From: Rhexocercosporidium sp. MPI-PUGE-AT-0058
Lineage: Eukaryota; Ascomycota; Leotiomycetes; Helotiales
DNA: 64,000 bases
Assembly (NCBI GenBank): GCA_020746875.1
Contig: JAGTJL010000032.1
Location: 1-64,000, forward strand
Reading direction: 5' to 3'
The notes beneath the pieces were generated by a model. The model was not told where the DNA came from. It searched no databases and worked only from the letters and a program-made list of their open reading frames with translations. The stretch's first letter is position 1. Every line of letters begins with the position of its first letter. Positions 11,037-22,201 of this stretch are shown here, one piece after another. A program made the translations under genes and the position numbers.

Positions 11037-13075
11037 GGTGGATTAGGCGAGACAGGGGTTTGAGCTAATTAGAAAGCCAGGATTTTAGTGAGAAATCATA
11101 ATATTTATATCCGGGCATGATATTTATCGAAGCAATATTTATTATATATAAAAATACGTTATACTTTTTACAGCCGTAATAGGTATGAGTTCTGCGAGAA
11201 GAGCGCTATAAATTGGCCGAAATCTCCCCGAGAGCCACTCTTTTTAGTCCCTTTAGCTAAAGCTTATCTTTATACCTTTTACTAAGGCAATACTTATAGT
11301 CCCCTTTTTATAGCTTTTTTTGCCGCGTATGCCGATGCGTAAGTACTTTGAATTCATTTATATTATTATAAGAAAGAGCATGCTTTCTTATACTTTTAAT
11401 ATTATCGGCTATATAAAGTAAAGTCTTAATAAGGGCCTTTTAGAACTTGAGTTATTCGATTCACTTATTATCTTTTATAAAAGCGTAATAATTTATAGCT
11501 TTAATATAAATAGAGATTAAGTAGTAATTAATTAGAACTATATATAATAACTAGTTTTAAATAACTTGCCAGCCTCCCCTCTTAATTATACGTTCCCTAG
11601 AGTTGTACGACTTAAGTTAATCTCCGATATTAATAGCATTTATAAACTAGTTATAAAGCTACGCGAAGACCCGTTTATTAATCTTTATATAAACTCTATC
11701 TCTAAAAAATACACGGGCGACTATTACGTTTGTGAATGATTTACTTAGCCGTCTCCTTTCCGTCTTAATCGTATTAAAACTATTATTATAATTATTTAAA
11801 AATAAAGCTGCGGCGTTATTGTTTTATAAAATATAATATACTTTGCTTAAAGAAAAGACCGCGGTATAAAGCTCGTTATATTAAAGTTTAAGATAGCCTT
11901 TTTTTGCCGTTATTAACTTTTAAGTCATAAATCTTTTAAATAATACCGGCGTCGACTTTAATTATATTAATCGCACTAATTTCTAGCTTTTGAAGGTGTT
12001 TTAATAAGCAGTTAAATATAAACAAGTTATTTAAGTATATAATATAACGCTATAAGGGTAGGCTTTACATTAAATAAACTACTACAGCTTATGTTTTATT
12101 ACCTCCTTTTTTATATTTATTTTTACTTAAAGCCTTTAGAACCTTAATTTTGATAAGTTTATTAAAAGCTTTAAATCCCTTAAAATAAAAGACTTATTTA
12201 AGGAAGTAACCGTATTATATAACTACTTAAATCTTATAGCCGATAGGAATAAGTTTCGTAGAGATAATCATTATCTTATAAGCCCGTCTAGTATACCGCT
12301 TTATACACTTATCTACTGTAATATCGCGGCCGGGAGTTTAAAGTCTAATAAATATATGTTAAATATATTAATCAAGTAGTTTTACTTATAAATTATTAGT
12401 TTTTTAAATACTAAGGCATTAAGTGATATACCTTAGCTTATATTATTTTGTTTTAAATAAAAGGGTCACTTAAACAAAACCTTTTATTTAAGAGCTTAAA
12501 GCGATTTAACGATATATATTTTAAAATAATATATTAAGAGTCTTTTAATTAAGTACTTTAATAGCCTTTTATTTGGTTTTTTACGTAAAAGCTTATATAT
12601 ATAAGGATTTTAATATAAACCTTGATTTCGGCTAAGTTAATAGGATGCCATTTATACGCTTTATAATACAGTAAATTAAGGTCTTTTAGCAGCTTTTTAT
12701 TCCGGTTTATAAAATCAACGATTTATAAAAAAATATTATCTGTAAAAAAGAGGGAAAAGATATTAATAAGGTCATTATATTATACGTTAAAAGGTAGTTT
12801 TATTTATAATTAAAAGTCGATGTAAATAAAAGGTTTAAATAGCCCTTTATCTTTTGGAATTAGTTTTTGCTTCGGCCGAACGGTTTTATTATAAATAGAA
12901 TCTTCTTATATACTTTCTTGCATTTTGTAAGGACGAATTTAAGTGTAAAAAGCCTATAAATTAAGCTTACGATAATATAGGATCATAATATTTACGTCTC
13001 GTTGCACGGGGTAATAACTCCTATAAGGTGAGCCTCGCGGACTTTTGGCAGGGTGAGCGTACACCGGTCCATGGG
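11037..13075 (-). mobile_element. piggyBac-type (DDE_Tnp_1_7) transposon, RIP-ruined
   Basis: Outer ends are short inverted repeats: CCCATGGACTGGTG at 11037-11050 and, in complement, CCCATGGACCGGTG ending at 13075. The AT-rich interior, read on the minus strand with stops ignored, resembles fungal piggyBac-derived transposases. It shows a VDKCIKRYT-like segment near the catalytic core (around 12320), a YLNNLF segment (around 12030) and the RGGWQVI...VLINYYLISIY helix region (around 11550). The C-terminal Cys-rich zinc ribbon follows (around 11180-11300), with YCLSKRYKDK, KRVALGEISAN and YYGCKKYN. Several zinc-ligand Cys codons have become Tyr, as RIP would cause. A clean TTAA target duplication was not found. 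Dead copy. Confidence 0.75.
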
Positions 13076-13527
13076 ATACGAAAGTGCTCTCGATGGGGGG
13101 GTGTACTTAATATAATCGTCACTTTTGTAATAATTATAGTTGTTTTCCTAAATACTATAATAATTTACCTTGAAATTAAGAATTTGGTAATGATGCGCCT
13201 GAAATTTAGTGAGGTTCGCTTAATCTAGGGGCTCTGCAGGCTGGCGCGGCGAATCGGTTTTAAGGGGATAAAATCCTATCTGAAAATTCCTGGATATCCA
13301 TAACTTTCCACGGTTCCAACACTAAAATGCTCTGCCAATTCATTGAAAACTTGCTTCGGATGATTATGTGCATGCCGAGCGCTAATGCCAAGACGAGGTC
13401 CATGATGACCTCATGATCGTCCCTTTCAAACCCATCATTTTTTTTTTCATGGACTCCCCCTTAGCTTATTGATGTGAAGCTCACATGAACTCTATGTCTC
13501 GGGAAAATCACATCTTAACAATCAACC
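13076..13527. other. Right flank of the piggyBac relic and hydrolase promoter region
   Basis: Composition rises from AT-rich to normal near 13230. A T-run lies at 13438-13447. No gene seen; an open frame overlapping 13028-13228 runs out of the transposon and looks spurious. Confidence 0.4.
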
Positions 13528-14601
13528 ATGGAGCAAGCATCAAACACATCCTCAATCCGAGTCGACCGACGAGAAAGCCGTTCAGTCGCTAACGCCGCGG
13601 CTCAGAAAATAGTCAGCCCGTTCTCATCTCTGATATTAAAGCCTGGCGACGCCCAGCCCCCTGGATCACCTCAATTGACACCACCCAAAAATGTCCAAGG
13701 TACATGCTCGATCGGAGAATCGAACATCGCGAATACCTGGCTGTACACTTTCAACGGCCCATACAAGTCAGATGTCCAAGTGAAGCACAGGATATACTAT
13801 TTCGCAGGAGGCGGATTTCGAGGTGTTCCGGAAAAGGAACATTGGAAATTATGCGCGGATCTCTGTACCATGTTGCCGGAGTACGAAATCAGTCTCGTTA
13901 GCTAGCCTTTGGTACCAAATTCTCCGGCTTCGAAAGCACTTCCTCATCTTGAGCGACTGTACGATGCTTTGGCCGAACAGTCGAGACGGGAAAACTTTCG
14001 AATCACGTTGTTTGGAGACTCGTCTGGTGGCAATATTGCGATTGTCCTTGGTCTCTATGCTGCATCGGAATACTTGAAAGATATACCAGGCGGGCCATGT
14101 CCCGTGGAAACCGTGATGGCCATGTGTCCCGCAACAGATATGCGAAACGAGAATCCTGAAATCGACGTCGTCCAAGATCATGATCCCATTCTCAGTCGAA
14201 AATTGATCGAGGAAGTTGCCGAAGGGTGGAGGGCTGAGCTGCCAGCTTCGGATCCCCGAGTGTCTCCAATTCTTGCCGACTTGAGTGTCTTCAAGAAAGC
14301 GGGTATCAAAGTCGATGGTGTTACAGCAGGCTACGATACTCTGACTCCTGATGCTATCAAGTTCCGCGAGAAGCTGGGGGAGTACGGTGTCGATGGTGAC
14401 TGGCTGCAGTGGGAAAAGCAGATGCATTGCTTTCCATTACTTCCTGCTTTCCACATATATGAAGGGACTGCAGAAAAGGAATAGATTGTTGATATTTTGC
14501 GAAATAACGTGAAGGAAGGAACTTCCTTCAGAGTTAGGCTACATTCGATAAGCAGTGGTGGTTGGGCTGTTGGTGTTACAGTACTAGCCAACTGCTGTTA
14601 A
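13528..14601 (+). pseudogene. Alpha/beta-hydrolase fold-3 (HSL-type) gene with two in-frame TAG stops
   Basis: An esterase/lipase-like alpha/beta hydrolase with one continuous, intron-free frame. The oxyanion-hole strand reads YYFAGGGFRG (usually HGGG). The nucleophile elbow GDSSGGN is at about 14014-14034. A late acidic region includes GYDTLTPD with the probable acid, and a His occurs in QMHCF. The frame is interrupted by TAG at 13903-13905, between LVS and PLVPNSPA where homologues continue, and by TAG at 14482-14484, between AEKE and IVDILRNNV, where a Trp codon (TGG) would fit. The extended frame ends with TAA at 14599-14601. Everything between the stops is well preserved, so inactivation is recent, unless the stops are read through or are sequence errors. 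Confidence 0.78.
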
Positions 14602-15468
14602 TCATTTAGCATTTTTACACCAAACACATGGTTTCACACCTTATGTAATTGTTAGCTTGCCTTATATATCCTATTATCCCTTTTAACAAATAATTATTTT
14701 TTATATTGCGGATATTTTATTAATAGAACATAAGGCTTGGCAACCTTATATAAGCGAGCTAATAAGCTTTAAAGTATCACGTGCGTATTATGAGTCGAAT
14801 TTTGCGGGGAAACTCGTATTTTTCGTGAACACGTGAGTAAGTATCCTTTTAACTGCACGAAAAATTATGGAAAACAAATTAGAGTACGCTATATTAAAAG
14901 TTATTTTATAATAAATATCTAATACAAGAGAATCTTTTCTACGTAGTCTTTAACATAGTACACATCTTAAGTGTAACTTATGACTTTTGGTGTAAAATAG
15001 CGTTTCGCTTAACAGCTATTGACAGGGACTGTACTCAGATGATACCCTCAACTTCAAGCAGTCTTTACAATACTTTCGCTTCGCAATGTACCAATGAAAC
15101 TGCATTGAACCTTGAACTGGGTTTAGTGTGTTTCAAGAGACATTTGCACCTTCCCTAACCCAAGTTAGTGATAGGGCCAAGTCGTCCTTTCTCAACTGTT
15201 TTGGCGGGGAACGCGACGCGAAGTCATGAGGTCATCTCAGTTAGAGCCGTACCCAATTGGTTCTGGTGGCACAGCAGCAACACTAACAAATGCACTACCA
15301 CTGATAGAGCTAATCATTGTCCTTGTACCACATTGATAATTGTACCTCAACTACTCTGTGTTTCGTTTATTGTTCCTTCATTGAACTCCCTATTGTGACA
15401 GCGAGCAGTCCTCCTCTGTTTTAGGGTTTGTTCTGTTTCACCTCTTCCTTAACACTACTATCGCCGCC
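14602..15468. other. Intergenic, partly AT-rich
   Basis: 14640-14960 is AT-rich and could be a transposon remnant, but no repeat boundary or coding trace was found. The last 250 bases form the 5' flank of the transporter gene. Confidence 0.35.
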
Positions 15469-17278
15469 ATGAGTGCATCTTCAGTTAATCATCTAGACCC
15501 AGAGAGCCTTCGGGACGGGGCCAAGACCAGTATGTTATCCGATCTCACGATTGATACACCATGATAAGGTATTCTAGGTCAAGGAAGTGTCCATGTCCAC
15601 AATAACGACGGAAATCCGATTCTAACCGATACGAACCCCAAAGAGCTCTCCCTGTACGAGAAAAAGGCACCCCTTATCAATGCCGAATTCAACGCCATGG
15701 GAATGGGGAGATGTCAGTGGTACATATGGTCATTGTGCGGCTTAGGATACTTCCTTGATCTCCTCTGGGCGCTGGCCTTTAGACTCATTGTGACTCCGCT
15801 GAAGCAGGAGCTAGGTTTTAGCAGTCAGTGAATAACTCTCATACACCTGGTCGTACCAAAGTCAGCTGTATGAGAGGGAGGCAAATACTGACGACGGACT
15901 TTAGGCGGCGAGCTTGGAAACATCTTCACAGCATTCAATTCTGGATTGTGTGCTGGTGCCTTTGTATGGGGGTCCTGGTTGATATCATTGGTAAACACAC
16001 TTTCCCCAGTATTGGGCGAGATACCTAACTTTAAGCTAGGCCGCCGATGGGCCTTCAATGGCACAGTACTCATCTCATGTATCTTTGTGCTTTGTCTGGG
16101 TGCCCCGGATACATACAACGCGATCTTGGTCCTGACAGCATTCAATGGATTTGGAATCGGAGGTAACATACCCATTGATACTACAATTTGCCTGGAGTTT
16201 CTTCCACAGGTATACATTTTCCTCGTTCGATTCATATCTCCAAGTGCTTACAATACAACAGAACAAACGATTTTTATTGGCTGCACTTTCCATCTTCCAG
16301 CCACTCGGTGTTGTTGTGTGTAGCGGCATCGCTCTCTTCATCTTCCTTCTACGATTCGTCCTTTTCACATTCCAAGAATCTCCAAAATATCTCATTAGCC
16401 GTGGAAGAGACGAAGACGCCACGAAAGTGTTGCACAATGTAGCAAAGGTCAACAAATACGAGTGCAAATTGAGTCTAGATGACTTCAGAACCTTAGAAGC
16501 AAACCATGGCAGTCAATCTCCTAGCGTTTCGAGTGATGCGACAGCAAAGGTAGATTTGCCCGGACAGATCGCTCAGTCTGCCAAGCTGTCATTTTTGCAG
16601 CAGGTCAAAATTGAGTTTGCGAGAATCAAGATCCTTTTCTCAACCCCAAGTCTTACTCGAATCACTATTCTGGTCTGGGCAATCTACGCTTTTGACTACT
16701 GGGCGTTCTCTGTCGCCGGCACGTCTCCTCACTAAATTCTCTTTTGCCTTTACTGACACTTGATAGGATCTTTCCTACCCACCATCCTTCTTCGGAAAAA
16801 CTCGGCAATCAACGTCTCTGTCTCGGAAACATTTCGCGACTATGTGATCATCTATCTTCCTGGTATTTTAGGAGTCGCACTGGGTGCTCTCATGGTATAC
16901 GTCCCTCGAATTGGCCGTAAATGGGCAATGGTCTTCGCAGCAGCACTTATGGGGATCTCACTTTTCCTCTTCAGTACAGTCAATACACGAGCCTCAAAAA
17001 TTGGATTCAACCTGATGGAGTATTTTTTCCAATCCATGTCCAATGCGGTACTGTACGGATGGACCCCTGAAGCATTTCCTGCTCCGATTCGAGGGACTGC
17101 GTCTGGTGTGGCAAGCTTCTGGGGTCGCCTATTTAGTATTGTTAGCCCGCTGATCGCGGCTCATTTACTGGAGACTAGCTTGAACGGTCCGTTGTACTTG
17201 GCAGGTAGCGGTGCATTCGTCTGCGTAATTGCGATCATGTTTCTGCCGAATTCTACGCTGGGAGGTCAGTCGACCTAA
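15469..17278 (+). pseudogene. MFS transporter (SV2/sugar-porter-like), probably damaged
   Basis: Membrane transporter of the major facilitator superfamily; substrate unknown. Inferred exons: 15469-15529, 15578-15823, 15905-15990, 16040-16209, 16262-16718, 16767 onward. Recognisable parts are WYIWSLCGLGYFLDLLWA, ELGNIFTAF, NGFGIGGNIPID, ESPKYLISRGR and the TPEAFPAPIRGTASG signature. There are three defects. First, a G-run at 15967-15971 is one base short for the expected WG.LVDIIG, so splicing the 49-nt intron 15991-16039 leaves a frameshift, although retaining it keeps frame. Second, about 45-50 residues normally between SGIA and LFIFLL (around 16330) are missing in frame. Third, intron 16719-16766 begins GC. 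The frame ends at 17278; alternatively a further intron (17265-17383) leads to a terminus ending ELTPRE at 17466. It may be a divergent functional gene. Confidence 0.7.
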
Positions 17279-17560
17279 GCGATGATATTTAGCAACGACC
17301 CGTTTGGGCTGGATGGCTGAACTCTCGCTTAGCTACACCTTTTCCTATTCGGCTACCAATTAAGTTACATCAACTTTTCACAGATCTCACAGGCATGCTG
17401 AGTTCAACAGCCAAGGTCTTCCGAAGTCGTGAACATGATTACATGGAACTCACGCCTCGGGAATAAAACAAAGAATTGAAGTTATCCAAGACCGTAGACG
17501 AGGAGCCAAAGGATCCGATGTCTCCATCTGTCCAAGTCCCACCCACAAGCAAGGGCCTAC

Positions 17561-20500
17561 CTAAGCATGTACCCTCAGCTCACGAATAAGCCTCAAAATA
17601 GATGGATCTAAGACTGAGTCCTGGCGAACACCCTGAAGCTCATTACCTCTCTTCGCACCCCACCCCAGATACATCTCCTTGATTTTCTTTGTCAGCTTTA
17701 TCTCCTTGACCCAATACGCCGGTCCCGCAAACGCGTAATCACAAATCGCTATTCCAGTCTTCGGGGCGCCGCCAGTGTAATCGACTGTCAGTCTCTGAGC
17801 TGATGGTCTGTCACCTGCATCATGGAATTCCAGCACATCAAGGGGCGTGTTGCCGCCTCCATCTAGCGCATTTATATCTGCGCCGTGACGGTGGAGGAAG
17901 GTCCCGACGATTTCCGAGTACTGGAGACTGACGACATGAAATGGTGTCAGCGAGTTGGTCCCGCCTGAAGCATGGATGAGATAGGGGTCAATGGCGTGGA
18001 AGTAGTCCATTATGTTTAGGAACTCGCTGCGGCCGACAGTTGTACCTGCACATGTCAGTCAGGATCATTTCAACAAAGTGAGCTTAAGATACCAATAAGC
18101 TTCTCGTTCAGCGCGAGAATATGGAACACGTTTAGACCACTTTCCGTGACTACAAGACTTGGCCTCGGATTCATCTCCATCAGGAACTTCACTGGCTTCA
18201 TTCTAGGTAGCACAGATGCCAGTGTAGACTGCTTCCCCTCATCTATGCTGTGGTCAGCTTTGAGTCTGTACTCGTCATAGCTGGCACCTTTGTCAAGCAG
18301 GTATTTTGCAAGGTCAAATAGCTCGTACTCCAGTGCAGTATCAAAGGCACTGGCACCCCAGGGATCGATATATTTTAACAGTGTTGGTCCTTTGCCGGCT
18401 CGTTCGAAATAAGCGTATACCTTCGGGATCAGAGCGGGTTGGTGGTGCACAGCACTAATCAGAATATTGTACTCAGAAACATCATCTCTATCCACCAGCA
18501 ATGGCAACAGGACATCGATCGTGTCGGCAAACCCGTTATCTACTGTTGTCAAGAGTATGTCAAGTCCAACGTTTCCAGCAAGCTTGTCGATATTTTGCTC
18601 GCTGACCTCAGGCGAAATATCAAGGATAGCGGCAGCCGCTTCGTCGTTACCGTAGTAGCATGCAAGACCTAGTGGACCACAATCAACTCTCGGACACGCA
18701 TATGGAAGCTGATTCGCGATACCCTCCCGTATCAACAATTTGACCATGTTCGAATGCGCTTCTCGATAACTATCAACTCCTTTGCTGACCCTCACAGAGC
18801 GTGGTGTCTGCATCAGCTTGAAGAAAGAGCGTGCCAGCTCGTAACAAGGGCCATCACCTTGTCTCCTTGGGTCGGCAAATGGTGTGGTGTATCCATTTTC
18901 GTTGACGCAATCGATCATCTGGCTCACCAGCTGAATATCGAGTTGCAGAACAGCCAGCATAAGAGGGCTCGCAGTTCCAGTCAGCCCCTCGTCAGAGTCG
19001 AAAATTACCAAAGGATTGGCTCCAAATGCAAGCAGCGTGCTAGCCGCAATACTTTTTGCCTCCGGGTACTGTGGTTCTTCCGCGAGCATCACATTGATCA
19101 ATGGTGTTCTTCCGATGTAAGCAGACGCTATGTCGATCCCGACTGGATTTTTCATGCTCAGAATACGGTAGATCGTTTCAGGGATCAGGCCAGGGGAGAG
19201 CAATCCAATTTTCTGAAGAGGACAACTGCCTGATTGGAAGTGAGGTCTACAGTCTTCGTGCTGAGTAAGGAGGTAGTCAAGTATCTGCTGCTCATCATTC
19301 GCGATTGCAACATCTAGTGGTGTCTCAGAATGCCAACTCAGAACTCGAACATCTGCTCCCAAACGCTCGACGAGAAACTGGACCGCGGTGAGGGAGCCTG
19401 AGAGAACCGCATAGTGAAGAATCGACCATCCACTGCCAACGGCAAAGATGTGTGACATGTCTGCTTGGTCAAAGTACTCCTTTAGGGAGGTAACACGTAA
19501 TCCATCGAATAATTCTGACTTCTTCAATCCAGTGAATTCTTCGAAATCTGCCCATTTCTGGGCTTTCAAAGATTGTCGGTATTTTGTCACCGACGTGCTG
19601 CAAATCGGATTTGCCTCTCTTCCTAGATAGCCCGCTGCCATGGCATTACCTTCCTCGGTCACGGCTTTCATAGTCCAAACAAGGGCTTGAGCCGTCGATG
19701 ACTGAGATGCAGATGTCTTCGGTATGATGCCAAGTCCAGATGCCATAGACAGATAGTCAGCCTGGCCTCGGAAACTCCCCCACTCCGCAGCTATCTTGAT
19801 CCATTCCATGGCCTGTGCGTCAGACCGAGCTGTCCCAACGCCCTCAAGAAATGCCAGACCGATTTGATACGCGCAGTCTGCTACTCGTCGCAGATGGTCT
19901 TTTGGAACAACTTCCGTGAGCTTGTGCTTCGATGAAGTGCATTTCTGAACTGACTTGATGATGTTCACCTCATGCAGCATATCATTGAGGATTTCTGTCT
20001 TGAGGCCACTTGTGAGGCTTCCTGTGTAGGTTCGGAAAGCTTTCCTGATCTGGGAGAGAAATTCCGGTCAGTAGGGTATTCCAACAGTTAAGATTGGGTA
20101 ACTCACGTCGAATACTCCCGGACTCAGGTCCAAATGGCTTGGAAAAGCTGCTGGGACTGGACAGCACCGTCCATCGGTTCTAGAGTCTCACAATTAGCAG
20201 AAGTCGATTGATGGTAGAAATTGCAAGCTCACTTTACACAAGTCGTGGTCTTCTCAAAGTACTGTACTGGCCCCCAGCTGCCTTCACGATAACAACGGAA
20301 AAGTGTAGGCTCGCCATAAGCAAGGTCATTGGCAACATTGAAATTATTCCGCACAGCTTCTTTCCAAGAATTCATCATGTCAGTAGCCTTGGAGATGCGT
20401 TTCGCGGGGTCTGCGTGTAGCGAGGTTTCCAGAATAGCATCAAAAACCTTGTTTTGTGCTGGAGTGTACATTACTTCGCGGTACCGGTATTCTCGGCGCC

Positions 20501-21746
20501 CATCTGCACAGACCTTAAAAAGGCTACTCTCGAAAGCTCGAACACGGTTTTCGGCAAGTGAGAGAACACCGTCTGCAGCTTTGAGTTGTTTAACTGCATC
20601 TGCGTCCATCCTTACATCTTGGGAATGAAGCTCTCCGCGATCTACCTCTGTCGTAAACACATCTCGGCCTTCGAGAAATATGAATGCGAATATCAACCCA
20701 GCAGCGTAAATGTCGATCTTAGGGAGAAGCTCCTTGGAAATTGGCACCCTTGCGTAACACTCAGGAGCACTCCATAGTGGAGTCCAGACTTTGGATCGCA
20801 TGGAGCTGGCATCTGTATCTGAGAAGATGAGAGAACCTCCAAAGTCTGCTAAGACAGCGACGAAAGGAGACTGTCCAACGAGGGCGTTGATAGCAATCTC
20901 GGCTGCTTCTCTGTCCCCTATGAATCTCGAAACCTTCGAGTTCCTTCCGTTGCGTCTTCGGACAAGCATGTTCTTCGGTTTGAGATCACAATGCACAACG
21001 CCATGTCGATGCAATGTCTCCAGCCCAACAGCAATGTCAAAGCAGAGGCTCATCTTGACTTCAAACAGAGTATGCTGATTGAACTGCAAGTCAGATTCTC
21101 GGTAGAATGAATGAAGATCTCCGCAGTCGCCTTCTTGGAGGACGAGGTTCGGCTCCGCTAGGCAAGACTGGCTTCGACTTGGAGAATGCGATACACCGAA
21201 CAGGAACAAGATATTCGGGTGGCCTTGAAGATCCTTATGGGCCAGGATACGAAGTTCATCAGCCAATTGAGCAAATGGGTTTGGTCCTGGCGCCGAAGAC
21301 TTGCTTTCGGATGCCGTGAAAGTGGTCAGGCGTTTGACAGCATAGTAGTCGCCTGTCCGCCGCGCATCTGGCTCGTAGGCGTTCAACTTGATCGGAGATT
21401 TGTTGTTGAAGACGTCGAAATTTCGCTGGGGAACATATCTATGAACTTCGACTGCTCCGAATTGACCAGTTCCAGCGGATATTGACCAGGGCCGGTGAAG
21501 TGTCCTTGGTTTGAAGGGTGGGTCGATGACTGTCACCAGTGCCATGAAAGATGCGATGCTGGTAACCGGTGCCGAGTTACGCTCCTCGAGCTCTTGGAGA
21601 AGTTTCGAAAGTTGTTCTTCATTGCTGGAATCTGATAGCCTTGGCGTTGCAGGAGAAGCTTGAAGGATGGTTGCTGAGGCTGTGTCCTGGACTTCAGTGA
21701 AGAGGATACTGTCCAGACGACTCAAAGCATCAGTGTCCTCAGCCAT
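17561..21746 (-). CDS. Protein kinase with Sel1-like and ankyrin repeats (1342 aa)
   Basis: Four exons fit one frame: 21746-20233, 20179-20107, 20049-18093 and 18045-17561, with introns of 53, 57 and 47 nt and clear branch sites. Residues about 90-400 form a Ser/Thr-type kinase domain with every key residue. The glycine loop GTGQFGAV (92-99), Lys138 in YAVKR, Glu164, the catalytic loop HCDLKPKN (Asp254, Asn259), DFG at 301-303 and SAPE near 326-329 are all present. Hence it is predicted active. After a linker, a Sel1-like segment (LAFLEGVG, MEWIKIAAEWG) is followed by scattered ankyrin repeats up to the C-terminus, such as GWSILHYAVLSGSLTAVQFL and GADINALDGGGNTPLDVL. Kinase-ankyrin proteins of this kind are common, poorly characterised fungal proteins. 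It is transcribed divergently from the HeLo-pseudokinase gene 455 bp away, suggesting a shared job. Confidence 0.88.
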
Positions 21747-22201
21747 CGTGATATCGGGTTCTTGGGAGCAGTTCTCATCAATTTTGGGAGTCGGAAAATA
21801 ATCGCCAAGTACGATACATACACGAACTTATCTGTCGTGAATCACGCTAGAGAAATGGGAAGCGGCTGGGCTAGATCTTCGATGGCGTTCATCGCAGCTC
21901 CTCCAATACTTGGCAGGGCGTCCTGATCCCAGAATTCGGGATTGCTATTAGCTGAATGCGGTCCATCATGCGGTTATGCAGGAGCTGAGTGAATGTGGCG
22001 TCGCAAAGCGAGCAAGTTATTCGCTAAGCTTGTTCCTGAGGCTGTTTCAAAGGTTTAGGCATGAAGCTGAAATATGCCCTTTCGCCTCCCCTGCTCTCTT
22101 GATGCTCAAAAGTATTGCGGACATCTGGAGGTAGAGTTTTACCCTTCATCTGACATTCTGCATCCTATTCCCTTCTCCAAGAGTCATCAATTTCTGTCAA
22201 C
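21747..22201. promoter_or_regulatory. 455-bp divergent promoter of the kinase and HeLo genes
   Basis: The only DNA between the two start codons. It must carry both promoters, so co-regulation is plausible. No canonical TATA box or palindromic operator stands out; a pyrimidine-rich stretch occurs at 22080-22105. Confidence 0.6.

Noticed and set aside
13028..13228. 66-codon frame
   Set aside because: Starts inside the piggyBac relic and runs out of its end; hydrophobic only because of AT-richness.
18754..19233. 159-codon plus-strand frame
   Set aside because: Antisense shadow of the ankyrin region of the kinase gene.
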